A stretch of DNA of 64,000 nt from DASWLF01 sp963768765 (lineage in GTDB: Bacteria; Desulfobacterota; Desulfobaccia; Desulfobaccales; 0-14-0-80-60-11), in contig CAVYJK010000023.1 of NCBI GenBank assembly GCA_963768765.1, forward strand, positions 1 to 64,000, given 5' to 3'. Shown here piece after piece: positions 42,318 through 52,686 of this stretch; the stretch's first letter is position 1, and every line of letters begins with the position of its first letter. Below the pieces are notes generated by a model. That model did not search any database. It was not told the origin of the DNA and saw nothing but the letters and a program-made list of their open reading frames with translations. A program made the position numbers and the translations under genes.

Positions 42318-43261
42318 ATGCGCCTCATCTTCATGGGTTATCACAACGTCGGCTACGCCTGCCTGGAGACCCTCATCGAGTTGTGCCGGGGCCTGGGGGA
42401 TGAGATCGTGGCAGTGGTGACCCACGCAGACGACCCCCGGGAAGGGCTCTGGTTCGCCTCGGTGGCGAAGGCGGCCTTCGATAACTACCTGCCGGTGTAC
42501 CAGCCCCGGGACCCCAACGACCCCGCCTTTGTGGCCGTCCTTAAGCGCCTGGAGGCGGATTTTTTGTTTTCGTGCTATTATCGCCACATGCTAAAGAGGC
42601 CGGTCCTGGAACTCCCCCGCCTGGGGGCGCTCAATATGCACGGCAGCCTGCTGCCCCGGTATCGGGGCCGCTGTCCGGTGAACTGGGTGCTGGTGCACGG
42701 CGAGACCGAGACGGGGGTGACCCTCCATTACATGGAAGAAAAGGCGGATCAGGGCGACATCGTGGGCGCCAAGAGAGTCCCCATCACCCCGGAAGACACG
42801 GCCCTGACGCTCTTTGCCCGCCTGACGGTGGCGGCCGGGGCCCTGATGCGGGAGTGCTATCCGCTGCTGCGCACCGGCCGGGCCCCCCGGCACCCCCAGG
42901 ACCACGCCCAGGCCTCCTACTTCGGCGGCCGTCGGCCGGAAGACGGCCTCATCCACTGGCAGCAATCGGCCCTTAATATCTACAATTTGATGCGGGCCGT
43001 GACCCACCCCTACCCCGGGGCCTTCACTTTTTTCCAGGGGAGAAAATTGTTTATCTGGGCCGGCAAGACCCCTGGCGGCCCCGACGGCGGCCCCCCACGT
43101 CCCCGGCCAGGTGACGGCGCGCCTCCCCGGGGAAGGCCTGCTGGTGGCCACCGGCGAGGGGCATTTTCTCATCACCGCAGGCCCAGTGGGACGGCGAGCC
43201 CGAATTCCTGGGCCCCGTGCTGGCCACCTGGGAGCACCTGGTGGGTAAAAAATTTTCGTAG
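42318..43261 (+). pseudogene. arnA: UDP-4-amino-arabinose formyltransferase (ArnA N-terminal domain), frameshifted tail
   Basis: Stand-alone version of the ArnA formyltransferase domain, which formylates UDP-Ara4N using 10-formyl-tetrahydrofolate. Core motifs: MRLIFMGYHNVGYACLETLI, FSCYYRHMLKRPVLELP, ALNMHGSLLPRYRGRCPVNW (Asn-His catalytic pair) and MEEKADQGDIVGAKRVPI with the catalytic Asp. From about 43075 two indels disrupt the C-terminal OB-like part; readable pieces are VTARLPGEGLLVATGEGHFL and WDGEPEFLGPVLATWEHLVG. The stop TAG 43259-43261 is supplied by a GTAGGGGCGC repeat. GAGG precedes ATG 42318. Confidence 0.85.
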
Positions 43262-43346
43262 GGGCGCACCTGAGTGTGCGCCCTCATAAGGGCGGACACA
43301 TGGGTCCGCCCCTACAAAGGAAAGTGTAGGGTGGGCACGGCCCACC
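43258..43346. repeat. GTAGGGGCG-type composite repeat
   Basis: GTAGGGGCGCACCTGAGTGTGCGCC followed by GGGCGGACACATGGGTCCGC and CCCTAC (43258-43315), then GTAGGGTGGGCACGGCCCACC (about 43326-43346). Its first TAG is the stop codon of the upstream gene. Confidence 0.85.
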
Positions 43347-43372
43347 ATCAATTAGACTTAACGGAAAGCTAG

Positions 43373-44404
43373 ATGAAAATTCTGATTTTGGGCGTCAACG
43401 GCTTCATCGGCAACGCCCTGACCCGGCGCATCCTCCACACCCGGGACTGGGAAGTCTTCGGCATGGACCTCTACTCCAACAAGCTGGACCAGTCCCTGGA
43501 TCATCCCCGGTTCCACTTCCTGGAAGGCGACATCGGCATCAACAAGGAATGGATCGAGTACCACATCAAAAAGTGCGACCTGGTCCTGCCCCTGGTGGCC
43601 ATCGCCACCCCCATGACCTACGTCAAGCAGCCCCTGCGGGTATTCGAGCTGGACTTCGAGGAAAACCTGCGCATCGTCCGCCAGTGCGTCCAGTACGGCA
43701 CCCGCATCATCTTTCCCTCCACCTCGGAAGTCTACGGCATGTGCCCGGATGGGGAGTTTTCCGAAGACGACTCCACCCTGGTGCTGGGGCCCATCCACAA
43801 GCAGCGCTGGATCTACAGCTGCTCCAAACAGCTCCTGGACCGGGTCATCTGGGCTTACGGCCAGGAAGGGCAGCTCCAGTTTTCCATGATCCGCCCCTTC
43901 AACTGGATCGGGCCCAAGTTGGACGATCTGTACGCCGCCAAAGAAGGCAGCTCCCGGGTGGTGACCCAGTTCATCCTCAACCTCATCCAGCGGGAACCCA
44001 TCAAGCTGGTGGACGGCGGCTACCAGAAACGCTGCTTCACTTACGTGGAGGACGGCATCGACGCCCTCATGACCATCATCGAGAACCCGTCGGGCGCGGC
44101 CGACGGCCAGATCTTCAATATCGGCAACCCCGAGAACGAGGCCTCGGTGAAGGAGCTGGCCCACCTCTTACGAGACCTGTTCAAGCAGCACCCGGACCAT
44201 CAAGGCGACGGGGGCTTCTCCGAGATCGTGGAGACGCCCCACGAGGCTTACTACGGCAAGGGCTACCAGGACATCGTCAGCCGCAAACCCTCCATCGCCA
44301 AGGCGCGGCAGCTGTTGGGCTGGGAGCCCAAGACGGACCTGGCCACGTCGCTGAAGATCACCCTGGACTCCTTCCTGGAGGAGGCCCGGACGGCAGAAGT
44401 GTAG
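43373..44404 (+). CDS. arnA: UDP-glucuronate decarboxylase / UDP-4-keto-pentose synthase (ArnA C-terminal domain type)
   Basis: 343-residue extended SDR enzyme. It oxidises and decarboxylates UDP-glucuronate to UDP-4-keto-arabinose, the first committed Ara4N step. NAD site ILILGVNGFIGNALTRRIL; catalytic segment STSEVYGMCPDG with SerThr and IYSCSKQLLDRVIWAYG (Tyr-x3-Lys); IRPFNWIGPKLDDLYAAKEG and YVEDGIDALMTIIEN are ArnA-like. In enterobacteria this is fused to the formyltransferase; here the two are separate genes in formyltransferase-then-dehydrogenase order. ATG 43373 has GGAAAG upstream. arnB and arnT are not in the window. Confidence 0.92.
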   Translation: MKILILGVNGFIGNALTRRILHTRDWEVFGMDLYSNKLDQSLDHPRFHFLEGDIGINKEWIEYHIKKCDLVLPLVAIATPMTYVKQPLRVFELDFEENLRIVRQCVQYGTRIIFPSTSEVYGMCPDGEFSEDDSTLVLGPIHKQRWIYSCSKQLLDRVIWAYGQEGQLQFSMIRPFNWIGPKLDDLYAAKEGSSRVVTQFILNLIQREPIKLVDGGYQKRCFTYVEDGIDALMTIIENPSGAADGQIFNIGNPENEASVKELAHLLRDLFKQHPDHQGDGGFSEIVETPHEAYYGKGYQDIVSRKPSIAKARQLLGWEPKTDLATSLKITLDSFLEEARTAEV

Positions 44405-44411
44405 GATTAGG

Positions 44412-44477
44412 AGAGTGTGGCGGGGGAGGGAGTAAGGGCCCTTTACAAAAAACCCTTAGCCCCCTTCCCCAAGAAAT
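44412..44477. repeat. GC spacer palindrome
   Basis: GGCGGGGGAGGGAGTAAGGG.../...CCCTTAGCCCCCTTCCCC between arnA dehydrogenase and arnD. It ends about 10 bases before the arnD ribosome binding site. Confidence 0.75.
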
Positions 44478-44495
44478 TAGACATAAGGAGTCAAC

Positions 44496-45419
44496 TTGCG
44501 CGGGCGGTTGGGTATCAAGGTGGATGTGGACACCCTGGACGGTTACCGGCAGGGGGTCCCCGTGCTTCTTGAGATCCTGGAGGACCGGGGGGTCAAGGCC
44601 AGTTTCTTTCTGGCCCTGGGACCGGACAATTCCGGCCGGGCCATTTGGCGCGTCTTCCGGCAACAAGGATTTTTGCAAAAGATGTTACGCACCCGGGCCC
44701 CGGCGATTTACGGCCTCAAGACCATGTGCTACGGCACGGTGCTGCCGGCGCCCCTCATCGGGGCCGCGGCCCCGGAAATCGCGCCCCGCATCGCCGCCGC
44801 CGGCCATGAGGTGGGCCTCCACGGCTATGACCACGTGCGCTGGCACGACCATCTCCTGGGGATGTCTGCCGGCGAAGTAGCCCGGGAGGTGGGCCGGGCC
44901 CAGGAGCTGTTTGCGTCTCTCCTGGGGAGAGGCGCCCAGTCCTTCGCGGCTCCGGGATGGCAGTGCAGCCAGCTAAGCCGCGCCGTGCTGGCAACCCAGG
45001 GGTTTCTCTATGCCAGCGACACCCGGGGAGTGAGCCCTTACTGGCCCTGTTTTGGAGGCTCAGTCTCCCGGGTCCTGGAGATCCCCACCACTCTCCCCAC
45101 CCTGGATGAGCTGCTGGGCTTCAATGGCTGCCGGGCCCAGGATTTCTCCGAGTTAATCCTGGCTCGCCTGGAGAGCGGCCGCCCCCAGGTGCTCACCATT
45201 CATGCCGAAGTGGAGGGCGGGCCTTACCGGCAGGAATTCGCCCGCCTGCTGGAACGCTGCCGGCAAAAGGGGGTGGACTTTTTCCGCCTGGAGGATTGGG
45301 CCCGGGAATTGCTGCAAGATCAGGCCGCCGTCCCGGCGGCCCCGGTGAATCTCCAGCGCCTTCCCGGGCGGGCCGGGCGAGTTTCCTGCCAGGGGACCCC
45401 GGAGGCCAAGCCCCTATGA
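44496..45419 (+). CDS. arnD: Ara4FN-phosphoundecaprenol deformylase ArnD
   Basis: 307-residue polysaccharide-deacetylase-fold hydrolase that removes the formyl group from undecaprenyl-P-Ara4FN, locking the pathway forward. GIKVDVDTLDGYRQGVP (first metal Asp), SFFLALGPDNSGRAIWRVFR, AAGHEVGLHGYDHVRWHDHL (His metal ligands), FAAPGWQCS and VLTIHAEVEGG match ArnD more closely than generic chitin deacetylases. TTG 44496 is supported by AAGGAG five bases upstream. The final 30 residues are unconserved. ispD starts inside its stop (ATGA). Confidence 0.9.
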   Translation: MRGRLGIKVDVDTLDGYRQGVPVLLEILEDRGVKASFFLALGPDNSGRAIWRVFRQQGFLQKMLRTRAPAIYGLKTMCYGTVLPAPLIGAAAPEIAPRIAAAGHEVGLHGYDHVRWHDHLLGMSAGEVAREVGRAQELFASLLGRGAQSFAAPGWQCSQLSRAVLATQGFLYASDTRGVSPYWPCFGGSVSRVLEIPTTLPTLDELLGFNGCRAQDFSELILARLESGRPQVLTIHAEVEGGPYRQEFARLLERCRQKGVDFFRLEDWARELLQDQAAVPAAPVNLQRLPGRAGRVSCQGTPEAKPL

Positions 45420-46138
45420 TCGCGGCCATCGTCGCCGCCGCCGGCATCGGCAAACGCATGGGGCGGCAGACCCCCAAGCCTTATCTGCTGCTGGCGGGGA
45501 AACCCATCCTGGCCCATACCCTGGAAATCTTCGAGAAGACCAGGGAGGTGGACGAGGTCACCCTGGTGGTCCATCCCAATGAGCTGGACTATTGCCAGGA
45601 CAAGGTCCTGTCCCTCTTCACCTTCAAGAAGGTGCTGCGCCTGGTTCCCGGGGGCAAAGAGCGCCAGGACAGTGTCTACCACGCCCTCAAAGTCTTGCAG
45701 AACGAAGACGACCTGGAAGTGGTTCTGGTGCATGACGGGGTGCGACCGTTTATCACCCCGGACCAGATCCGCCGGGTCATCGAGGCGGCGCGGCACCATG
45801 GCGGGGCCGTTTTGGGGCTGCCGACCCAGGACACCTTGAAACGAGTCGACCCCCAGGGCCAGATCCTCCAAACCTTGGAACGCCGGGATGTCTGGCAGAT
45901 CCAGACCCCTCAGGCTTTTCAGGCGCCCTTGCTGTGGCGGGCCTTTACGGAGGCCTATAGCCGCAATTTCTACGGCACGGATGAGGCCTCGTTGGTGGAA
46001 GAACTGCAGCAGCCGGTGGTGGTGGTTCCGGGGTCCCCCTGGAATTTGAAAATCACCACCCCGGAGGACCTGCAAATGGCCGAAGCCATCTTTCCTTTGA
46101 TGCGGAGAAAAAAACGTGCGAGTCGGTCTGGGGTATGA
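45416..46138 (+). CDS. ispD: 2-C-methyl-D-erythritol 4-phosphate cytidylyltransferase IspD
   Basis: 240-residue enzyme of the MEP isoprenoid pathway, making CDP-ME from MEP and CTP. Nucleotide-binding AAIVAAAGIGKRMG, RQDSVYHALKVL, VLVHDGVRPFI, VDPQGQILQTLERRDVWQIQ (TP/QTPQAF substrate region) and YGTDEASLVE. It is coupled to arnD by ATGA and overlaps ispF by 23 bases. Placing an isoprenoid pair beside arn genes is logical, since both depend on undecaprenyl carriers. Confidence 0.95.
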   Translation: MIAAIVAAAGIGKRMGRQTPKPYLLLAGKPILAHTLEIFEKTREVDEVTLVVHPNELDYCQDKVLSLFTFKKVLRLVPGGKERQDSVYHALKVLQNEDDLEVVLVHDGVRPFITPDQIRRVIEAARHHGGAVLGLPTQDTLKRVDPQGQILQTLERRDVWQIQTPQAFQAPLLWRAFTEAYSRNFYGTDEASLVEELQQPVVVVPGSPWNLKITTPEDLQMAEAIFPLMRRKKRASRSGV

Positions 46139-46595
46139 TGCGCACCGGCTGGTGGCAGGGCGCGCCCTGATCCTGGGGGGCGTGACCATCCCTTACCTCC
46201 TGGGCCTCCTGGGGCACTCCGATGCCGACGTCTTGACCCACGCCATCGGCGACGCCCTGCTGGGCGCGGTGGGGGCCGGCGACCTGGGCGCCCATTTCCC
46301 GGACACCGACCCGGCCTATAAGGGTATCTCCAGCCTGATCTTGCTGGAGAAGATCGTCAGCCTGGTGCGCCGCCGCGGCTTTGGCCCCGTCAACGTGGAC
46401 GCCACCGTGGTGGCGGAGAAGCCCCGCCTGAGTCCCCATATTCCGGAAATGCGGGCCAAACTGGCGCACGTATTGGGCCTGGCCCCGGAAGAAGTGAATA
46501 TCAAGGCCACCACCACGGAGCACATGGGTTTCACCGGAAAGGAAGAAGGGATCGCGGCCTACGCGGTGGTGCTGGTTGCCAAGACTAGTTCATGA
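46116..46595 (+). CDS. ispF: 2-C-methyl-D-erythritol 2,4-cyclodiphosphate synthase IspF
   Basis: 159 residues, MEP pathway step after IspE. VGLGYDAHRLVAGRALILGG (metal His and Asp), LGHSDADVLTHAIGDALLGA (second metal His), DLGAHFPDTDPAYKGISS and AEKPRLSPHIPEM are complete; INIKATTTEHMGFTGKEEGI-type sequence closes it (NIKATTTEHMGFTGK). Start at GTG 46116, inside the end of ispD. Confidence 0.95.
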   Translation: MRVGLGYDAHRLVAGRALILGGVTIPYLLGLLGHSDADVLTHAIGDALLGAVGAGDLGAHFPDTDPAYKGISSLILLEKIVSLVRRRGFGPVNVDATVVAEKPRLSPHIPEMRAKLAHVLGLAPEEVNIKATTTEHMGFTGKEEGIAAYAVVLVAKTSS

Positions 46596-46959
46596 TCTCT
46601 TAAATATGCCAGTGTTCCCTGTTAGCCCCCTCACCCCAGCCCTCTCCCCCCGCCAGCGGGGGAGAGGGAGCATTACAGGAATTCCATACTCTATCCCCTC
46701 TCCCCCGATGGGGGAGAGGGTTAGGGTGAGGGGGAATTAAATCACTTGGTTCACCCGTTCCCAGGTCGCAATTGGGAGCGAAAATGTATGCCAAGCTCAA
46801 CTCGACCCGCAAGGGCGTTTCCAAGACCAGATAGGAAACGAGTCCTATCGGATACTTAGGGGAAAAACGAAAGGATGAAAAAGATTAAAAGACAGGGCAT
46901 TTTCTTTGTTTCCTTTTTCGCCTTTTCCCCTCTGCACCCTTACATGAGTTAATTAAACC
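46596..46959. repeat. Gene-free repeat region before the HD gene
   Basis: Outer arms CCCCCTCACCCCAGCCCTCT (from 46626) and its near reverse complement ending GGGTTAGGGTGAGGGGG (to 46735) enclose a second CCCTCTCCCC/GGGGAGAGGG pair. A separate AT-richer inverted repeat at 46858-46931 pairs AGGGGAAAAACGAAAGG with CCTTTTTCGCCTTTTCCCCT. Short open frames here are not supported. Confidence 0.8.
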
Positions 46960-47598
46960 GTGAAGAAGCCGGATTTAATACCCATCCCTACCCCCAGCGA
47001 GTGCCTGGAATTGATGGCGGCTCACGCCATGTTGCCCCATATCCGGGAGCACAGCTTCCGGGTGATGGAGGTGGCCGCCTTCCTGGGGCAAGCCCTGGCG
47101 GAGGCGGGCTTCGACTTGCATCTGCCGCTCATCGAAGCCGGGGCCCTGCTGCACGATCTGGGGAAAACTCCCTGTCTGGGCACCGCCAACAACCACGCCC
47201 TCTGGGGGGCGGCCATCTTGCATCCCCTGGGCTATCCCCAAGTGGCCCGGGTGGTGGCCGAGCACGTTTACCTGGAAGAAAACCACGGCGACCCCCGCCC
47301 CTTGCGGGAAGCGGAGGTGGTGAATTACGCCGACAAGCGGGTGCTGCACACCCGGGTGGTGTCGCTCACGGTTCGCTTTGCCGATATTCTAGAGCGCTAT
47401 GGCCGCACCCCCGAAGTCCGGGCCCACATCGCCGCCACCGCGGCCCGGACCAGGGCCCTGGAGCAGAAGCTCTTCGCACCTCTCGACTTTAGTCCACTCG
47501 ACCTTTTGCCAACCAACCAATTCTGGAGGAAAACATGGGAAAGATGCGGCTGGCCCTCATCGCCGGAGGCAAATCCTCGGAACGGGAGGTCTCGCTAA
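46960..47598 (+). CDS. HD-domain phosphohydrolase
   Basis: 212 residues. Metal ligands of the HD fold: HIREHSFRVMEVAAFLG (first His), EAGALLHDLGKTPCLG (His-Asp), LWGAAILHPLGYPQVARVVA and ADKRVLHTRVVS (last Asp). It resembles small uncharacterised HD proteins acting on nucleotides. GTG 46960 is the only sensible start and lacks a clear ribosome binding site. The frame overruns the ddl start by 64 bases, and its last 30 residues (WRKTWERCGWPSSPE...) are the ddl region read out of frame, so the natural end may be lost to an indel near 47515. Confidence 0.72.
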   Translation: MKKPDLIPIPTPSECLELMAAHAMLPHIREHSFRVMEVAAFLGQALAEAGFDLHLPLIEAGALLHDLGKTPCLGTANNHALWGAAILHPLGYPQVARVVAEHVYLEENHGDPRPLREAEVVNYADKRVLHTRVVSLTVRFADILERYGRTPEVRAHIAATAARTRALEQKLFAPLDFSPLDLLPTNQFWRKTWERCGWPSSPEANPRNGRSR

Positions 47599-48467
47599 AG
47601 AGCGGCGCCCAGGTCTATCAGGCCCTGGACCAGAGCAAGTACGACATCCGGCGCTACGACCCCTTCACCGACCTGGAGCGGCTGGTGCGGGAGGCCCCGG
47701 AACTGGACGCGGCCCTCATCATCATGCACGGGCGGGGCGGCGAGGACGGCACCATGCAGGGCCTGTTGGAACTGCTGGGAGTTCCCTACCAGGGCTCCGG
47801 CGTCCTGGCTTCGGCCCTGGCCATGAACAAGGAGCTGAGCAAAGCCCTCTATCAGATGGCCGGGCTCAAGGTCCCCCCAGCCCTGGCCTTTACCAGGGAG
47901 AAAGCGCCCAGCCTCCAGGAAATTGAAGCCAAACTGGGGCTACCCGCGGTCATCAAGCCGGCCACCGAAGGCTCCAGCATCGGCGTTACCATGGCCCGGG
48001 ACCTGAAGGAATTGGCGGCGGGCCTGACCGCGGCCTATGAATACGACCGGCGGGTTTTAGTGGAGAAGTTTATCCAGGGGACGGAAATCACCGGCGCGGT
48101 TTTGGGGAACTCCGATGCCAGGGCCCTGCCCCTGGTGGAGATTATTCCATCAGACATTTACGCCTTCTTTGATTACGAAGCCAAGTACCAGCCCGGGGCC
48201 ACCAGCGAGATCTGCCCGGCCCGCCTGGACCCGGAGCTGACCGGCAGGGCCCAGCAATGCGCCCTGACGGCCCACACCGCCCTGGGCTGCCGGGGATATT
48301 CCCGCACCGACATGATGGTGCAGGACGGGGAGATCTACGTGCTGGAAACCAACACCATCCCCGGCATGACCGCCACCAGCCTCTTTCCCCAGGCGGCCAA
48401 AGCGGCGGGGATGGAGTTCTCGGAGTTGCTGGATACCCTGATCCAACTGGCGCTGGAGAAGGAGTGA
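47535..48467 (+). CDS. ddl: D-alanine--D-alanine ligase
   Basis: 310-residue ATP-grasp enzyme joining two D-Ala for peptidoglycan. LIAGGKSSEREVSLKSGAQV, LIIMHGRGGEDGTMQGLLEL, AMNKELSKALYQMAGLKVPP, VIKPATEGSSIGVTMARDLK, DIYAFFDYEAKYQPGATSEI and VLETNTIPGMTATSLFPQAA are typical. GGAGG lies before ATG 47535. Cell-wall genes follow (serine hydrolase, mpl). Confidence 0.95.
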   Translation: MGKMRLALIAGGKSSEREVSLKSGAQVYQALDQSKYDIRRYDPFTDLERLVREAPELDAALIIMHGRGGEDGTMQGLLELLGVPYQGSGVLASALAMNKELSKALYQMAGLKVPPALAFTREKAPSLQEIEAKLGLPAVIKPATEGSSIGVTMARDLKELAAGLTAAYEYDRRVLVEKFIQGTEITGAVLGNSDARALPLVEIIPSDIYAFFDYEAKYQPGATSEICPARLDPELTGRAQQCALTAHTALGCRGYSRTDMMVQDGEIYVLETNTIPGMTATSLFPQAAKAAGMEFSELLDTLIQLALEKE

Positions 48468-48471
48468 TTTG

Positions 48472-48651
48472 GTTGTTGGGGGGAGGGCCAGGGACTTCAT
48501 CCCTGCCCTCCCCCCAAACCCCCCTCCCAACCCGCATAAGGGCCGGAGAAGGCGGGGCCGTTGGCCCCGACTTCCCCGGCCAAAAAAACATAAGGAATTG
48601 GGGGTGGGGGTAAGGACTTGCTGCCCTTAGCCCCTTCCCTCTAAATTCACC
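48472..48651. repeat. Three GC spacer palindromes after ddl
   Basis: 48475-48517 (GGGGGGAGGGCCAGGGAC.../...TCCCTGCCCTCCCCCC), 48541-48585 (GGCCGGAGAAGGCGGGGCCG.../...CCCCGACTTCCCCGGCC), and 48598-48648 (TTGGGGGTGGGGGTAAGG.../...CCCTTAGCCCCTTCC). The middle unit recurs at 51439-51483 and 60514-60556. Confidence 0.85.
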
Positions 48652-48660
48652 CAAATAAGA

Positions 48661-49823
<1,163 letters not shown>

Positions 49824-49828
49824 AATAA

Positions 49829-49913
49829 AACCACAGAGACACCGAGAACACAGAGTCTCATAAAGTTTGTTCAATCTTTGGTGTTCCTCCGTGTCCTCTA
49901 TGTCTCTGTGGTT
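49829..49913. repeat. Long imperfect inverted repeat, CCACAGAG family (second copy)
   Basis: AACCACAGAGACACCGAGAA at 49828-49848 and its counterpart ...TCCTCTATGTCTCTGTGGTT ending 49913. Arms of 25 or more bases with scattered mismatches, loop AT-rich. Same family as 2681-2783. Confidence 0.85.
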
Positions 49914-49952
49914 AGAACCCATTGAGGCTACATAAGAACTGATAGATAATCA

Positions 49953-51359
49953 ATGAAGGTCAACCCGCTTCCCCACATCCACCTTCTCGGCATCTGCGGC
50001 ACCGGCATGGCGGCCTGGCCGGCATCCTCAAGGAGCAGGGCCACCGGGTCACCGGCTCCGACGAGCACGCCTACCCGCCCATGAGCACTTTTCTTGAGGG
50101 CCTGGGCATCCCGGTCGTAAACGGCTACCGCCCGGAAAACCTGGACGCCCGCCCCGGACCTGGTGGTGGTGGGCAACGTCATCCGCCGGGAGAACCCCGA
50201 GGCCCAGGCGGTGCTGGCCCGGGACCTCCCCCGCCTCTCCCTGCCGGAGGCCCTGAACCGCTTCCTGGTGGGTGAGCGCCAGAGCCTGGTGGTCACCGGC
50301 ACCCACGGCAAGACCACCACCACGGCCCTCATCGCCTGGCTGCTTTACGCCCTGGGGCTGGACCCGGGATTCATGGTGGGAGGCATTGCCAAAAATTTTG
50401 ACGCCAATTATCGGGTGGGCCGGGGTCCCTACGTGGTCCTGGAAGGCGACGAGTACGACACCGCCTTTTTCGACAAACGCCCTAAGTTCATCCATTTCCG
50501 GCCCCGGGTCTCGGTGGTCACCTCCGTGGAGTTCGACCACGCCGACATCTACCCGGACCTTAACCGCATCATCCAGGCTTTTGAGGCCTTTCTAGCCCGG
50601 GTTCCCCCGGACGGCCGGGTCCTGGCCTGGGGCGACGCTCCCCTGGTGCGGCAGGTGTGCCGGGGCAGCCAGGCGCCCGTGTCCTTTTACGGCGCCGGCG
50701 GCGACCTGACCTGGCAAGCGGCGGATATCACCCCGGTGACGGGCGGCATGGAGTTCACCGTCTTCCGGGAGGGGGCCCGCTGGGGCGACTTTCACCTGCC
50801 GCTGCTTGGGGTTCATAACGTGCTCAACGCCCTGGCGGCCCTGGCGGCCCTCTCCGAGCTGGGGGCGCAGCCGCAGGCGCTGAAATCCGCCCTGCCGGAC
50901 TTTCAGGGCGTCAAGAGGCGACAGGAAGTGGTGCAGGAGACCTCCGGGGTGCTGGTCATGCAGGACTTCGCCCACCACCCCACCGCGGTGGCGGCCACGC
51001 TGCAGGCGGTGCGCCGGGGCTATCCCGGGCGGCGCCTGGTGGCGGTGTTCGAGCCCCGCACCAACACCTCCCGGCGCAAGGTGTTCCAGGAACCCTACGC
51101 CCACGCCTTTAAGGACGCGGACCTGATCCTGGTGCGGGAGCCGCCGGACCTGTGGAAGGTGCCGCCGGAAGAACAGTTCTCCTCCCGGCAGCTGGTGACG
51201 GACCTCTCGAATCAGGGCCAACGGGCCCTCTATTACCCCGACACGGACCAGCTTCTTGCCGGTCTCCTAAAAAACCTGAAGAGCGGCGACCTGGTGCTGG
51301 TCATGTCCAACGGCGACTTCGACCACCTGGTGCCGCGGCTATGCGAGTTTTTGAAATAA
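49953..51359 (+). pseudogene. mpl: UDP-MurNAc:tripeptide ligase Mpl (peptidoglycan recycling), two N-terminal frameshifts
   Basis: Mur ligase that reattaches recovered L-Ala-gamma-D-Glu-mDAP to UDP-MurNAc. ATG 49953 begins HIHLLGICGTGMA; frames shift near 50010-50020 and near 50150. Then VVVGNVIRRENPEAQAVL and the P-loop VTGTHGKTTTTALIAWLL, EGDEYDTAFFDKRPKFIHF, SVEFDHADIYPD, QDFAHHPTAVAATLQAV and VFEPRTNTSRRKVFQ follow in one 398-residue frame. AHHPTAV and DEYDTAFFDKRPKF separate Mpl from MurC. The joined length of about 465 is normal. Confidence 0.9.
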
Positions 51360-51360
51360 A

Positions 51361-51552
51361 TATTGGGGGAAGGGGCTAGGGGCCGACGGCCCCTACCCCT
51401 TCCCCCAAACCCCCATCCCCAACCCCCATAAGGGGTTAAAAAAGCCGGGGAAGTCGGGGCCGTTGGCCCCACCTTCCCCGGCTCCATTTCAGAGGGTTGG
51501 GAGGGGAGTTTGAGGGTAGGGCGATTGTAAGCCCCCGGCCCTCCCCTCAAAT
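51361..51552. repeat. Three GC spacer palindromes between mpl and the PP-loop gene
   Basis: 51363-51409 (TTGGGGGAAGGGGCTAGGGG.../...CCCCTACCCCTTCCCCCAA), 51441-51483 (GCCGGGGAAGTCGGGGCCG.../...CCCCACCTTCCCCGGC), 51500-51549 (GAGGGGAGTTTGAGGGTAGG.../...CCCGGCCCTCCCCTC). CCCCCATAAGGGG between the first two echoes the CTTATG linker. The two flanking genes converge, so these may act as bidirectional terminators. Confidence 0.85.
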
Positions 51553-52550
51553 TTACCAACTCAGATGAGCAGCTCTTTGAAGCGGTCCTTGGGCGGCGCG
51601 CTGAAGTGGAGAATCGGGGGCCGGGGTGGCGTCCACGACGCTCACCTGAACTTCGGCCGCCGGTGGGGGCGTCGCTGTAAGCCGCGGCCAGGCCCGCGGC
51701 CTCGGCCACATCGCCTTCCGAGGGCAATCGCCGACACCAGCACCAGGGGACTGGGGTAATCTTCCACCTTGAGGACCGTGTCCCCGGAGCCCCTCAGGGC
51801 CAGCAAGGCTTCGTTTTCCTTCTGGGTTCGGCCCACGACGGCCTTGACCCCGCCGGGCAGGCGAAAATGCCGGCCCCATTTCAGCAAGTCCAGGTCCCGG
51901 CGGGTGACGCTGCCGCCCTGGTGATCCAGCAACTCCTTGAGCCGCGCCGCATACCCAGGATCGGTGAGCAGACACCCGCCCGCCGGCGCCGGATACCGGG
52001 TAATGCCGTATTCTTCCGCCAGAGCCATCTGGCGTTTGCGTCCCCGGCCGCTGAGGTTCAGCAGCCTCTCCCGGTCCACCCAGCCCAACTGCTCCGGGCG
52101 GGTGGTTTTCAGCAATTTGGCGCTCAAGGGCCGGAGCAGCAAGTCTCCCAAACCCGACTTATTGCCGATGAGATTCAGGGAGCCCCGGTTCTGGCTCATG
52201 GGCCGCTGGCCCAGAACCTCGCCGGAAAAGATGAAATGAAACCCCTGTGCGGCCATGAGCAGCCCGGCCTCCCGGACCATCAGGAGGTGGCAGTCGATGC
52301 AGGGGTTGTGCCCTTGGCCGAAGCCGTGGGGCGGCGCGAAAATCAGGGGCCAGAATCTTTCGGTGAGGTCCATCTCGATGAGGGGCAGACCCAGATGGGC
52401 CGCGGACTCCCGGGCCCGGTCCGCCCCGAAGAAGGGCGTCACAAAGGTGATCAGGGTGACCTCAAGGCCCTGGGCCTTGAGCAGCGCGGCGGCCAGCATG
52501 CTGTCCAGGCCCCCGGAAAAAAGGCCCAGGGCGCGGATTTTTTCGGTCAT
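51553..52550 (-). pseudogene. PP-loop (adenine nucleotide alpha hydrolase) sulfur-transfer protein, frameshifted near the C-terminus
   Basis: N-type ATP pyrophosphatase related to ThiI/MnmA, which thiolates tRNA. The pyrophosphate loop is RALGLFSGGLDSMLAAALLK; NPCIDCHLLMVREAGLLM carries the C-x2-C and FSGEVLGQRPMSQNRGSLN the conserved middle. Beyond about residue 200 comes a second domain (ITRYPAPAGGCLLTDPGY, HFRLPGGVKAVVGRTQKENE) resembling the NFACT-R/DUF814 RNA-binding region. Two compensating indels near 51690-51735 break the end, which then reads VQVSVVDATPAPDSPLQRAA. Start ATG 52550. Family is sure; tRNA position is not. Confidence 0.78.
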
Positions 52551-52552
52551 GT

Positions 52553-52612
52553 TGTTTTTGGGGGAGGGCCAGGGACTTTTTCGAGTGGTCCCTGCCCTCC
52601 CCCAAACCCCCT
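52553..52612. repeat. GC spacer palindrome
   Basis: TTTTTGGGGGAGGGCCAGGGA (52554-52574) pairs with TCCCTGCCCTCCCCCAAA (about 52589-52606). It lies immediately upstream of the PP-loop gene start. Confidence 0.82.
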
Positions 52613-52686
52613 CCCAACCCGCATAAGTTGCCGTGAAGGCGTGCGCAGGACGCACCCTTGGCAAAACTTTTCGGTGCAGACTGTTC

